A stretch of DNA of 64,000 nucleotides from assembly GCA_029260265.1 (NCBI GenBank), contig JAJDDO010000024.1, forward strand, positions 559,458-623,457. The letters run 5' to 3'. The DNA comes from Phycisphaerales bacterium (GTDB lineage: Bacteria; Planctomycetota; Phycisphaerae; Phycisphaerales; UBA1924). Made by a program: the position numbers and the translations under genes. Below, piece by piece: positions 7,665 to 16,737 of the stretch (its first letter is position 1; every line of letters starts with the position of its first letter). A model generated the notes under the pieces. That model did not search any database and was not told the DNA's origin. It saw nothing but the letters and a program-made list of their open reading frames with translations.

Positions 7665-10580
7665 ATGCGTACGAAAAAAACCCCATCGCGTCGTCGATTC
7701 ACCCTCAAATCAAGAAGAGGTGTTGCGTCGGTCCTCTCGATGATGTTCCTGATTCTGTTTGGATCACTTGTCGCTGCGATGGCGACGGTGTCGACCGGGA
7801 ATATCAAAACGGCCAAGGTCCACCTTGAGGTCATGCGTGCGATGAGTGCCGCCGAGACAGGGATGGCGGTCGCGGAGCATCGGCTCAATGAAGCCGCATC
7901 GCGGTTCGTGGTTTCCAAAAGCAAGATGGATTCTGATCTCTCGTGGGCGTTGTGGACCGGCGATGCGGGCACCATCGGCGACTACACCGTCTCACCCCCA
8001 TATGACGGGTACACGGAAGCAAGCCTGCCGACAGGCATCGCGCAGAGTCTGGTCAACGCGCATGACGCGGATGTCAATATTCTGGCCGGGCTCGGGTTTA
8101 TCACGGATCCTGCGATCAACGCCGCACCGGGTGGGGTTGATTCAAGTGTGTATCGTTCGACCTACTGGGTGAATACGCCCGCGGTGCTCATCGAGAGCTG
8201 GCCGGATCCGGACACCACCAACCCGCCTCCGGCGTTCCAGATCCGGTACGCACCATTGGCGGGAGGCAAGTACATTCGGGTGATTTCTGAGGGGATCGTT
8301 TACGACTTTACACGCAACAGCGCCCCGATCCGGCGCACCATCACCCGCGATTTTGAGGTCGCCAAGACCGTCGATCAGGCGATCATCGCGCACTCGAAAA
8401 TCCTGATCGGTAAAAATGTACTCATCGATGGAGACCTTGGTGCACGGTTTGACGAGGTTGATTTCGAGTTCGGCGATCCGATCGTTATGCGTTCAGACTT
8501 CATCGGGCTCGACGCAGACCTGGATACCAAGATCACGCTCTTCTGGACCGCTCTGGCGGCGGCGGATGTCGACGGTGACAACCGGCTCCGGTTCGGGCAT
8601 CCGATCGAGGGCGCAGGATTGCCCGCGGATGTCGATCTCGATGGAACACCCGGCGATGATGGCGCGTTCAATGACGCGACCAACGACGGGTATCTGGACG
8701 AGATGGATATCTTTATCCGCCACTATGATGTAGATGGTGACAACCGCGTCACCCTCTCGCAGCCTCTGATTGATGGCACGCTCGCGGGGATCGCACTCAA
8801 GGCGCCCGAGTTCGTCGGCGCGGGCGGGGCGGTGATTGATGAGGATCTCGCGCTGCTTATCGACGGTGCTCATCCAGATCGCAACAACAACGGGATCTCC
8901 GGCTTTGTGGACTCCGACGGCGACCAGAGATACAGCCCGTTGGTTGATGATCCCGCGGATTATGACCAGATTCACTTGCTCTATTCCGACGAGCAACTCG
9001 GGTGGCGAGATGGGTTTATCGATGTGATGGATCAATACGCCAAGGTTTCCGGGTCGTTGACCTTCCGGGCGAATGCTTCCGCATGGGAAGCTGCGCAGGG
9101 TCCGATCGGCGATCATCTTCGCGGCCCGATCAACCCCAATGATGATGATTCGCCTCTGAGCTTTGACGCCGATGATCTTGAGTTGCCTGACATCTCGTCT
9201 TCGAGCTTTGTCGATACCGAGAACGCATTGATCAGCGCTGCAGATGGCGATCCTTTCTGGGATCAAATCGCAAGCCAGCTTGGTACTGACCTGGCGACCT
9301 TGCAGATATGGACCCTTGGCATGAATTCCGCGGACACTTCACTTCCGCAGTTCTCACCAATCTGGTCAGACGCCAACCATGACGGGCTGCCAGACAACTC
9401 GGCGTGGGCGTATTATGAAAAATCGCCCTTCAACTCACCGAGTTACTCGGATGTGTACTGGCGTCCGGTGTTCGAGAACTTTGTGTTCCGCAATGTGCAG
9501 ATCCCGATGGGGCTCAATGGGCTGTTTATCAACTGCACCTTCGTCGGCTCGTCGTATGTACGAACCAGTGCACTCAATACCCACCCGCTCTGGCAAGAGT
9601 ACGGGGTGAACCAGTTTGATGCCGGCGGTGTTCCAACACCGAAGTACCCACGGTATGTCTACGGCGACAACGCCGGCGAGGATGCCAGCAATGCGCCGCC
9701 GATGCTTCCAGCGACCGCGATTCCACCTACCGAGAACATTCTGATGACGGTTCTGGGGATCTCACCATTGGATAAGGGTGATGTGCCGCAGTCCGAAATC
9801 GGAACCTATGGCGCGGCGTACGACACGCTTCCGGCACCGATCGTGATCGCGGGCAAGCGTGTGACTGATACCAAGACCCACTCGAACAACCTCCGGTTCC
9901 ATGATTGCCTGTTTGTCGGCTCGATCGTTTCTGATACCCCAACTGGATACACCCAGGTTCGCAACAAGATACAGTTCACCGGCGCGACCCAGTTCACGAC
10001 CGTGCACCCGACCGAGCCGAACAACGGGTTCCTGAATCCGGATACTGCTGATATGGAAGCGATCCTGACCTCTTCGATGATGCTGCCGAACTACTCGGTG
10101 GATATCGGGACATTTAACTCGCCTCCGGACCAGGATGTTCGGCTGCAAGGCGCGATCATCGCCGGCGTGCTCGACGCACGCGGGAATACCGATATCACCG
10201 GCGCACTGCTGTTGACCTTTGATCCGAACTTTGGTGAAGGACCGCTGGTGGATGTCTTTGGCGTGCCCATCGGTAACCCCGCGGGGTTCAACGCTTCGCT
10301 CGGGTACTTCGGGGAGGGCGATGGCGACTTTGAATCGATCGATCCTGCGCTCTTGCCGATCGTGGGAGGCGTCCGGATTGTTGGATACGACATCGATGGC
10401 GATGGGCTGGTTGATGTTCCTTTCGACGAGCCACAGCCCGCCGGTTCTACGCCGATCCCGTTTAATGGGTTTGGCAAGATCCGGATCAATCATGATCCGA
10501 ACATGGATCTGCCTGCCGGGCTTCTGGTCCCCTTGTCTATGCCGCCCGTCCGAGGCACCTACCAGGAGGGCTCGATATGA
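7665..10580 (+). CDS. Very large PilX-like pilus assembly protein with Asp-rich calcium-type loops
   Basis: The product has 971 residues, several times longer than ordinary PilX (roughly 170-200). The N-terminus is basic with one hydrophobic helix (about residues 20-42, SVLSMMFLILFGSLVAAMAT), followed by STGNIKTAKVHLEVMRAMSAAETGMA, split here only as prose; this AAETG-type stretch is typical of PilX N-termini. The site before the helix lacks the FTLIE signature. Between about residues 300 and 420, and near 569 and 909, are short Asp/Asn/Gly loops such as DVDGDNRL, DRNNNGIS, DSDGDQRY and DIDGDGLV, which resemble EF-hand or thrombospondin-type calcium loops. ATG 7665 has GGAGG seven bases upstream. 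Possibly a pilus-linked adhesin or cell-surface protein; that role is inference. Confidence 0.7.
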   Translation: MRTKKTPSRRRFTLKSRRGVASVLSMMFLILFGSLVAAMATVSTGNIKTAKVHLEVMRAMSAAETGMAVAEHRLNEAASRFVVSKSKMDSDLSWALWTGDAGTIGDYTVSPPYDGYTEASLPTGIAQSLVNAHDADVNILAGLGFITDPAINAAPGGVDSSVYRSTYWVNTPAVLIESWPDPDTTNPPPAFQIRYAPLAGGKYIRVISEGIVYDFTRNSAPIRRTITRDFEVAKTVDQAIIAHSKILIGKNVLIDGDLGARFDEVDFEFGDPIVMRSDFIGLDADLDTKITLFWTALAAADVDGDNRLRFGHPIEGAGLPADVDLDGTPGDDGAFNDATNDGYLDEMDIFIRHYDVDGDNRVTLSQPLIDGTLAGIALKAPEFVGAGGAVIDEDLALLIDGAHPDRNNNGISGFVDSDGDQRYSPLVDDPADYDQIHLLYSDEQLGWRDGFIDVMDQYAKVSGSLTFRANASAWEAAQGPIGDHLRGPINPNDDDSPLSFDADDLELPDISSSSFVDTENALISAADGDPFWDQIASQLGTDLATLQIWTLGMNSADTSLPQFSPIWSDANHDGLPDNSAWAYYEKSPFNSPSYSDVYWRPVFENFVFRNVQIPMGLNGLFINCTFVGSSYVRTSALNTHPLWQEYGVNQFDAGGVPTPKYPRYVYGDNAGEDASNAPPMLPATAIPPTENILMTVLGISPLDKGDVPQSEIGTYGAAYDTLPAPIVIAGKRVTDTKTHSNNLRFHDCLFVGSIVSDTPTGYTQVRNKIQFTGATQFTTVHPTEPNNGFLNPDTADMEAILTSSMMLPNYSVDIGTFNSPPDQDVRLQGAIIAGVLDARGNTDITGALLLTFDPNFGEGPLVDVFGVPIGNPAGFNASLGYFGEGDGDFESIDPALLPIVGGVRIVGYDIDGDGLVDVPFDEPQPAGSTPIPFNGFGKIRINHDPNMDLPAGLLVPLSMPPVRGTYQEGSI

Positions 10581-11185
10581 GAACCGGAAAACAAAGCCGG
10601 GTTCGGCGTGGGTTCTCACTGATCGAAGTTTTGATCGCGATGACCATCACCGCAACGCTGTTGACCGCGACGATGGGCGCACTCGATGCTTCGTTCAAGG
10701 GGTACAAGGCGACCTCGGAGAGCGCTTCGACGCAGGTGGTCGCGCGGATTGTCATGCAGCGACTGACAGCGATGGTCCGAACGGGTGAGGACTTTGGTCC
10801 ATACCCGATCAATCCGATCACCACGCCGAATATTCAGTCAGACTTCATCGAGTTCGTCTCATTCCGCGATCCAGCCAACGATATCGTTCGGATCACCCGG
10901 CTCGAACGGCGCGACGCTCCGGCGGGTGAAGGATTGTTTGAGCTCTGGTATGTGGTGACAACCAATGTCGGTGGGGTCTTTGAATCATCGTCAGAGGCGC
11001 CGCTGCTGGCCGATCTGCAGGATCTGAGCTTTGACATGGAGTATGAGGTCGGGCCGAGGCTCAAGCGGGTCACGATTGATCTGATCATCAACCCGAACGA
11101 TCTGCAAGATGCCGCGATCGCGACCAAGCTCGATACGCCGACGATCCGCCTGGTGACCAGCGCTGCACCGAGACTAAACGACTGA
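10577..11185 (+). CDS. Type IV prepilin-like protein (PilW/GspJ-like)
   Basis: A classic prepilin N-terminus, RRG/FSLIEVLIAMTITATLL, with the peptidase site after Gly, Phe at +1 and Glu at +5, then one membrane helix. The 202-residue product is the length of GspJ/PilW minor pilins, and the body (VVARIVMQRLTAMVR, then beta-rich sequence) fits that group. It overlaps the preceding PilX-like gene by four bases (ATGA), so the two are translationally coupled. Last gene of the cassette. No major pilin gene is present, so the main fibre subunit must come from another locus. Confidence 0.8.
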   Translation: MRTGKQSRVRRGFSLIEVLIAMTITATLLTATMGALDASFKGYKATSESASTQVVARIVMQRLTAMVRTGEDFGPYPINPITTPNIQSDFIEFVSFRDPANDIVRITRLERRDAPAGEGLFELWYVVTTNVGGVFESSSEAPLLADLQDLSFDMEYEVGPRLKRVTIDLIINPNDLQDAAIATKLDTPTIRLVTSAAPRLND

Positions 11186-11202
11186 TCCGGTTCTGCACTG
11201 AT

Positions 11203-12126
11203 TCAGGATTCGCCCCGCATGGCTTCGAGCACTGCGGGGATTTTTTTGCACAGCTCGGTTGGGATCATGCCCCCGGTAGCATCGTTCGCTGCGGCCCATC
11301 GCTCGCCACCGATGGCGTGGGCTTGCACACCGATCGCAGCGCACTGCAAGAGGTCGAGCTGCTGATCGGGGCAGAACTGGGCAATCAATGACCCGATGAT
11401 TCCCGCGAGCGCGTCGCCCGACCCGCCAACACCCATGCACGGGTGCCCACGCTGGCAAACCCATGCGCGGTGCCCATCAGAGACCGCGGTCCGCGCGCCT
11501 TTGAGCACCACAACACACCCGAGGCGTTGGGCGAGTTGAGTGCACGCCGAGAGGCGTTGATCATCAGTCCCTGCGGGCACCAGTTGCAAACCCATCGATT
11601 CGCCGAGCCGCAGGGCTTCGCCCGGATGCGGCGTGAGCACGCATGGCGCCCGCATATCCTGTGTGAACTCGGGTACGCCCGCTAGGGAGTTGAGCGCATC
11701 TGCATCGAGGACAATGGGCGTGTCTTCTTGAGCGATCGCCCGCAGGACGACCTTGGAGACCCCGTCGCCGATGCCCATGCCCGGACCGATGACCAACGCA
11801 TTGTTGGAGTTGAGCAACCCATCAAGAATCGGGGCGGCTTCATGGGCGATCAGGTCGCCATCATTCCCTACGGCCATCGGATATCCGGTCGCAAACGGGC
11901 ACATGGTCAAGACCGCGTCAAGTATCGGCTGGGGTGTTGCGATGCGGACGAGCCCGCAGCCGGCGCGGATTGCGCCTTGTGCGCACAGGGCTGCGGCCCC
12001 GAGCATCCGTGGGTGATTGGGCATCGAGCCCGATGCGCCGGCGACGATCGCAACGGATCCAAAGACGCCCTTGTGTGCATTGTTCGGGCGGATGGGGAGT
12101 CGGGGCAGTGTTTCGAGGTGATCCAT
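11203..12126 (-). CDS. nnrD: ADP-dependent (S)-NAD(P)H-hydrate dehydratase
   Basis: Repairs NADHX and NADPHX by dehydrating the hydrated nicotinamide ring, using ADP. The 307-residue product matches the C-terminal half of YjeF: HKGVFGSVAIVAGASGSMPN, the GPGMG nucleotide loop, VLDADALNSLAG, VLTPHPGEALRLG and the GVGGSGDALAGIIG signature. The epimerase half is a separate gene (nnrE) 9 kb away, whereas many bacteria fuse both. An in-frame TGA lies just before the ATG at 12126, so the start cannot be further upstream. Divergent from tatD, 57 bp apart, with a TATGAT box eight bases before the start. It converges on the pilus cassette, 17 bp away. Confidence 0.93.
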   Translation of the reverse strand: MDHLETLPRLPIRPNNAHKGVFGSVAIVAGASGSMPNHPRMLGAAALCAQGAIRAGCGLVRIATPQPILDAVLTMCPFATGYPMAVGNDGDLIAHEAAPILDGLLNSNNALVIGPGMGIGDGVSKVVLRAIAQEDTPIVLDADALNSLAGVPEFTQDMRAPCVLTPHPGEALRLGESMGLQLVPAGTDDQRLSACTQLAQRLGCVVVLKGARTAVSDGHRAWVCQRGHPCMGVGGSGDALAGIIGSLIAQFCPDQQLDLLQCAAIGVQAHAIGGERWAAANDATGGMIPTELCKKIPAVLEAMRGES

Positions 12127-12134
12127 GATGAGTC

Positions 12135-12140
12135 ATCATA
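12135..12140 (-). promoter_or_regulatory. -10 box of nnrD, near-leaderless type
   Basis: TATGAT on the reverse strand, eight bases before the nnrD ATG. The mRNA would have at most a few untranslated bases. No ribosome binding site is visible. Confidence 0.5.
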
Positions 12141-12172
12141 CTGCCAAGCCCCACCGGGGGGCGTCGGCGTGC

Positions 12173-12178
12173 TATATT
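12173..12178 (+). promoter_or_regulatory. -10 box of tatD, leaderless type
   Basis: TATATT, five bases (CCGGG) before the tatD GTG at 12184. Same spacing as at rnhA and purL. Confidence 0.6.
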
Positions 12179-12183
12179 CCGGG

Positions 12184-13008
12184 GTGATTGATACACATTG
12201 CCATCTGACCTTCGCAGATTACGCCGGGCGGATCGACGAGGTGCTCGCTCAGGCCCGTTCGGCGGGCGTGATGGGGGCGATCTCAATCGCCACCACCACC
12301 GTGGATTCTCACGATGCGTTGCTTGTCGCCCAAGAACATGAGCATGTCTGGTGCACGGCCGGGGTGCATCCTTTGTATGCGGATAAGGGGCCGCATGATT
12401 GGGACGCGGTGCGGACAATCGCTGCGGATCCCAAGTGCGTTGCGTTCGGCGAGATGGGGCTGGATAACCACTATTCCAAGCCCCCGATCGAGACCCAACG
12501 CCGGGTGCTCGCCGATGAGTTGGCATGCATCGAATCGTGTGTTCGGGGGGGGATCGACAAGCCGGTGATTATCCATTGCCGAGAGGCGTTTGATGATCTG
12601 ATCCCGGTCTTGAAAGAATCCACCGTCCGCCCCGAGCGGTTTGTGTTCCACTGTTTCACGGGCACGCCTGAGGATATGACGAAGGTTCTGGACTTTGGCG
12701 CGAGCGTTTCGTTTACAGGGGTGGTGACCTATGCGAACGCCTCGTATGTTGCCGACGCAGCCAAGATGGTGCCGAGTGATCGGATCATGATCGAGACTGA
12801 TGCGCCCTTCCTCTCGCCGATGCCCAAGCGGGGCGTGCGTCCGTGCGTGCCCGCGTTTGCCCGGTACACCGCCGAGTTCGTTGCCAGAGCCCGCGGCGTT
12901 TCGTTTCATGAGTTCCACGCCCAGATCGATGCCAACACCGAACGATTCTTCGGGATCACGGTTCCAGTGGTGCCCGCAGGGGTGCTCGAAGGTGAGTGCA
13001 CATGCTGA
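12184..13008 (+). CDS. tatD: TatD family metal-dependent DNase
   Basis: A cytoplasmic TIM-barrel hydrolase with 3'-5' exonuclease activity in characterised members. The 274-residue product has the metal site IDTHCHL at the N-terminus, the CTAGVHPLYA loop, the Glu of FGEMGLDNHY, IIHCREAFDDL, FHCFTG and the final Asp in IETDAPFLSP. The start is the GTG at 12184, five bases after a TATATT -10 box; the open frame extends to 11728, but that part is antisense to nnrD. The last seven bases overlap the lgt start, so lgt is coupled to it. Confidence 0.9.
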   Translation: MIDTHCHLTFADYAGRIDEVLAQARSAGVMGAISIATTTVDSHDALLVAQEHEHVWCTAGVHPLYADKGPHDWDAVRTIAADPKCVAFGEMGLDNHYSKPPIETQRRVLADELACIESCVRGGIDKPVIIHCREAFDDLIPVLKESTVRPERFVFHCFTGTPEDMTKVLDFGASVSFTGVVTYANASYVADAAKMVPSDRIMIETDAPFLSPMPKRGVRPCVPAFARYTAEFVARARGVSFHEFHAQIDANTERFFGITVPVVPAGVLEGECTC

Positions 13009-14078
13009 CCCCTGCTCAGAATCTTGGCGGGTGGTTCCATGACCTGCCCCGGTTTGTGATCCAGTTCACGCCCGAATTTGGGATTCGGTGGTATGGGTTG
13101 GCGTATGTGTTCGGGTTTCTGTGTGCGTACCTGCTGCTGCGGATGCTCTCCAAGCGGAACGCGACCAAGATTCCGCTTGAAGCCACCGGCGATGCGATCA
13201 TGTATCTGGTGCTCGGTGTGATCCTTGGCGGGCGGCTGGGGTATGTGTTCCTCTATCAGCCCGCGCTGTTGATCACTTTTACTTCCGATGCGCCTTGGTG
13301 GGGGGTGCTGGCGATCAACAATGGGGGTATGTCCTCGCATGGCGGCATCTTGGGCGTGATGCTCGCGTGCTGGTTTGTCTCCCGCGGATTCAAGGACGGA
13401 AAGGGCGGGCGGATTGGTCGATGCTCGCCAATGCATGTCATGGATATGGCGAGCCTGATCGGCCCGATCGGGTTGTTCTTTGGGCGGGTCGCCAACTTCG
13501 TGAATGGTGAACTGCTCGGCAAGGTGATTGCACGCCCCGGGCAACCGGCGCCGTGGTACGCGGTTCGGTACCCGCAAGAGATCCTCGATCTTAATGCGGA
13601 CCAGCACACGCAATCACCCGAACAGATGAGCGCGATCATCGAGCTCTCGATGCAGCACATGCTTCCAGGTGAGGAGTACTGGGAGTCCGGGTTCGCGCGG
13701 GTCGTCGAGCTGATCCAGAAGGGCGACACCGGGCTCAAGGTGCAGCTCGAGCCTTTGATCGCGGCGCGGTATCCGACGCAGTTGATGCAGGCCGGGTTTG
13801 ATGGGCTCTTGGTCTTGGTCGTGTGCTGGATTGTTGCGATCAAGCCGAGACGCCCTGGTGTCATTGGTGCCTGGTTCTTGATTGTCTACGGGCTTGGGCG
13901 GATTCCGATGGACCTCGTCCGTCTGCCCGATGCCGATGTTTCTCAGTTCGGTATGGTCACCCGTGGACAGCTCTATTCTGCCCTGATGGTGATCGGTGGG
14001 ATCGTGATGCTCACACTCATCAGCCGGGCCAAGCGCGAGCCGATCGGCGGGTGGCTCAAGCCTGCTTTGAATGAGTAG
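13002..14078 (+). CDS. lgt: Prolipoprotein diacylglyceryl transferase
   Basis: An inner-membrane enzyme that adds diacylglycerol to the lipobox cysteine of prolipoproteins, the first step of lipoprotein maturation. Family motifs are present: IRWYGLAYVFGFLCAYLL, the NNGGMSSHGGILG loop with the essential His, and FFGRVANFVNGE with the essential Arg. At 358 residues it is longer than most Lgt proteins (about 260-300). About 80 extra residues lie between the WYAVRYP segment and the later RYPTQL segment, which stands where HPSQLYE is usual, so the His there is a Tyr. ATG 13002 has a GAAGGTGAG ribosome binding site just upstream and overlaps tatD by seven bases. Lipoproteins in this window (at 15.3, 38.3 and 58.3 kb) are likely substrates. 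Confidence 0.92.
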   Translation: MLTPAQNLGGWFHDLPRFVIQFTPEFGIRWYGLAYVFGFLCAYLLLRMLSKRNATKIPLEATGDAIMYLVLGVILGGRLGYVFLYQPALLITFTSDAPWWGVLAINNGGMSSHGGILGVMLACWFVSRGFKDGKGGRIGRCSPMHVMDMASLIGPIGLFFGRVANFVNGELLGKVIARPGQPAPWYAVRYPQEILDLNADQHTQSPEQMSAIIELSMQHMLPGEEYWESGFARVVELIQKGDTGLKVQLEPLIAARYPTQLMQAGFDGLLVLVVCWIVAIKPRRPGVIGAWFLIVYGLGRIPMDLVRLPDADVSQFGMVTRGQLYSALMVIGGIVMLTLISRAKREPIGGWLKPALNE

Positions 14079-14160
14079 ATAAAATCCAGCGGCCACCGCT
14101 CGTTATCTTCGGCGCAGCAGTGCCTTGAATGATTTTACAAACGGAGTCGATACTCATTGA

Positions 14161-15168
14161 TCACTTCCGCTCGCGCCCGAGGCGGGCGATGCCGATCGTG
14201 CAGGCGACTCCGAGGACGATGAGCAGGGGCGAGCCGATGACCTGCCCGGTGGTTGGGGTAAAGAGCTGCTGATTCCAGTCCTTCGCTTCCTCTGGTGCTT
14301 GCATCTGTGCGAGGTTCTCTTCTGTGATCAGCGTGTCCTTGATGGTGTCGCCGACCTCTGGAGGGACGCCCTCGCGGAATGGGTACAGCCCGGCCGGGGC
14401 GGCGAGAATCAGCCCGAGCAATACCCCGATTGTGATCCGTTCATACTTGTGCAGTACCCACCGGAGGGCATTGCTCACCACGCCAACGCCGACCAGCACC
14501 CCGATGCCGACTGGGATGATCACACCGAGCTGATCGGCAACGCCTGAGATATTGGCGTCCATCATTGCGGAGATGGTCTCTTTGATTGATTCGATGATCG
14601 GCGTGTACAGCCCGAGCAACAAGAGCAGGAATGCGCCCGATACACCGGGCAAGATCATCGCACTGGCCGCGGCTGCTCCACCGATGATGAAACCGATTGG
14701 CCCAGTCAGCCCGATGCCCGAAGCGCCTGATTCTTGCAAGATGACCAGCGTGCCCATCAAGATCACGCCGATGCCGAGCCCGGCGAAGGTGTCCTTGCCG
14801 ATGGGCTTGCCCATTTTGTACAGAATCGGAAGGCCGCCGAGCGTGAGTCCGATGAATAAAGAGAACATGATCCATCGATGATGGACCAGCGCCCAATGGA
14901 TGGTGCTCGCGAACCCACCGATGGCGATGCCCGCGCCGATGACCACCATCAGAAGTGTGAGCACGGCGTTCTTCGAGAACCGCAGCCGGGTGATGTCTGA
15001 GACAGCGTCGATGAACTGGGTGTAGATGCCGCAGGCAACGAGCATTGTGCCCCCCGATATCCCGGGCACAAGGTTGGCAAGCCCCATGAGCACCCCCCCG
15101 AGCCCGCACCGGATCATCGGCACAGGAATTGGGTTGTTTTCAGGATTGGGAACATCCTCAGCGTTCAT
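14161..15168 (-). CDS. DUF368 family polytopic membrane protein
   Basis: 335 residues with about eight to ten hydrophobic segments. The N-terminal MGLANLVPGISGGTMLVACGIY and a second AMILPGVSGAFLLLLLGLY are the paired P-G-(I/V)-S-G motifs typical of DUF368 proteins. Some members of this family have been linked to undecaprenyl phosphate recycling (PopT type) in other bacteria. That fits a wall-making cell but is not shown here. An AGAGAGA ribosome binding site lies about six bases before the ATG. It is divergent from the lipoprotein hydrolase gene, 130 bp away. The 82-bp gap to lgt on the other side contains only a small AGCGG/CCGCT hairpin. Confidence 0.85.
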   Translation of the reverse strand: MNAEDVPNPENNPIPVPMIRCGLGGVLMGLANLVPGISGGTMLVACGIYTQFIDAVSDITRLRFSKNAVLTLLMVVIGAGIAIGGFASTIHWALVHHRWIMFSLFIGLTLGGLPILYKMGKPIGKDTFAGLGIGVILMGTLVILQESGASGIGLTGPIGFIIGGAAAASAMILPGVSGAFLLLLLGLYTPIIESIKETISAMMDANISGVADQLGVIIPVGIGVLVGVGVVSNALRWVLHKYERITIGVLLGLILAAPAGLYPFREGVPPEVGDTIKDTLITEENLAQMQAPEEAKDWNQQLFTPTTGQVIGSPLLIVLGVACTIGIARLGRERK

Positions 15169-15298
15169 CGGGTTCTCTCTTGATCGAGCAGCATCGAGTC
15201 AGCGGATACGGTATGGTCGTATCATTGCAGTATCATCGACCGTCTTGATGCCTCGGATGCACCGGGGAGACAGATTTTCGTGCTCATTGGAGGTTCTT

Positions 15299-16708
15299 GT
15301 GCTCATTTTTTCATCTTCTAAGGAATCTTGGCCCGCGTCGACGCCACGGGTTGCCACGACGGCTGCGGTTCTCTTCTGGACAATCGCAGTATTGCCCGGA
15401 TGTCGATCGGTACAGGCTTCGATGCTCACTATCGAGTCGGCGGAACCTCAGGTATCTACGAGCGAAGATGCCGCGACCACTCAGCTAATCGCGGCTGAGG
15501 ATGCATCCGATGCGGAATCTCGCTGGCCGACGCGTTGGGGCGATAAACCTGAAACGCGGGGTGTGATTCTTGAGCTTGATCGACCGTGGACCGAGTTTCG
15601 TTCGGCACGGCTTGGACGCCATCACAACATGCGCACAACAGAGATCGAATACGCGGACGCCGCCGATCTCGCCCGGGCTGTCGGTATTGATGCCGGGTTC
15701 AAGTTCAGACCCGAAGCCCCCGGGAGCTTTGTGTTTGTGCCGAGGGTTGAGAAGGATCAACCGGGCGAGCCCAAGCGTGAGCCAGAGATGGCATTCAAGT
15801 TTGTCAGCGCGCAGAAGGTCGAGGGCGGCACCGATCAGGATATGGTTCGGATCGAGCGAACCTGGTTTACCTTCTCGTCGCCCCGAGATCCGGAAGCGTT
15901 GATCGGGACCTTGGTGATTCTTCCGGGTATGTTCGGCACCCCCGGGCCTGTGGTCGACGGGGCGGAGGTCAGTTTCCAGAACAAGGGGTGGGCGGTGTTG
16001 CGGATGATGTCGCAACCGTCGGGATTCACGGCGCACAAGCGTGTCGCGGTCGAGGAAGGGCGCACGGGCGAGATCGCCGCTGAGGTTGCCCGCGTCTACG
16101 ACCAGCGGACCGCGGAGTGCGCCTACGCGGTTGATGCGGCGCTCGACTATGTGCTTGAGTCTTCCCCCGAGTTGCATCAGCATCCGGTAGTGCTTTTGGG
16201 GATGTCGGGCGGTGCGATGGTGCTGCCAACGGTGTACGCCTATTCGCCCGATCGGTATGACGCCGGCGTGCTGGTCGCGGGCGGCGCCAACTCGATGCTG
16301 ATTACCGCGATGTCGAGCTACAAAGAGATGATCGACGCGGTGCGTTTCGATTTTGATCCGTCAACCGATCGCATCGATGGCAAAGCCACCCGTGATATCC
16401 TGCTCGGGCTCAGCGAGGCGTACCTCAAGACGGCCAAGCTGGATCCGATCATGACGGCGACCGAGATGCGCGATATCCCTGTTCTCATGCTGCACGCCAA
16501 AAACGACAAGGCGGTGCCCGCCAAGCGAGGGGTTGATCTGTACGACGCGCTCGGAAGACCAGAGCGATGGCAGTACCCGGTCGGGCATGAGCTGATCTTC
16601 GCGGCATTGCCCACCCAGTTCGGACGGATCGACCGGTGGATCAGGGCGGAGTTGAAGATTGAATCCGCAGACGCTGATCCGGTTTCTGCCGGCGGCGAGG
16701 CTCCCTGA
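15299..16708 (+). CDS. Lipoprotein with alpha/beta-hydrolase fold
   Basis: 469 residues. The N-terminus has a signal peptide ending in the lipobox LPGC ([14 protein letters not shown]), so it is probably anchored in a membrane facing the periplasm. The hydrolase domain shows the nucleophile elbow GMSGGA, a likely acid Asp in [14 protein letters not shown] and the His in YPVGHELIF. The substrate is unknown; the family includes esterases and peptidases. The GTG at 15299 is chosen because GGAGG lies five bases upstream and places the signal peptide at the N-terminus. The frame is open back to 15026, but that part lies in the DUF368 gene. It ends 29 bp before the next gene. Confidence 0.75.
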   Translation: MLIFSSSKESWPASTPRVATTAAVLFWTIAVLPGCRSVQASMLTIESAEPQVSTSEDAATTQLIAAEDASDAESRWPTRWGDKPETRGVILELDRPWTEFRSARLGRHHNMRTTEIEYADAADLARAVGIDAGFKFRPEAPGSFVFVPRVEKDQPGEPKREPEMAFKFVSAQKVEGGTDQDMVRIERTWFTFSSPRDPEALIGTLVILPGMFGTPGPVVDGAEVSFQNKGWAVLRMMSQPSGFTAHKRVAVEEGRTGEIAAEVARVYDQRTAECAYAVDAALDYVLESSPELHQHPVVLLGMSGGAMVLPTVYAYSPDRYDAGVLVAGGANSMLITAMSSYKEMIDAVRFDFDPSTDRIDGKATRDILLGLSEAYLKTAKLDPIMTATEMRDIPVLMLHAKNDKAVPAKRGVDLYDALGRPERWQYPVGHELIFAALPTQFGRIDRWIRAELKIESADADPVSAGGEAP

Positions 16709-16726
16709 TCCGCCCCTCGGATCGCA

Positions 16727-16732
16727 TAGACT
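16727..16732 (+). promoter_or_regulatory. -10 box of the DUF255 gene, leaderless type
   Basis: TAGACT, five bases (TGCAC) before the ATG at 16738, inside a gap of only 29 bp. It suggests a separate promoter even though the upstream gene is close and co-directional. Confidence 0.55.
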
Positions 16733-16737
16733 TGCAC

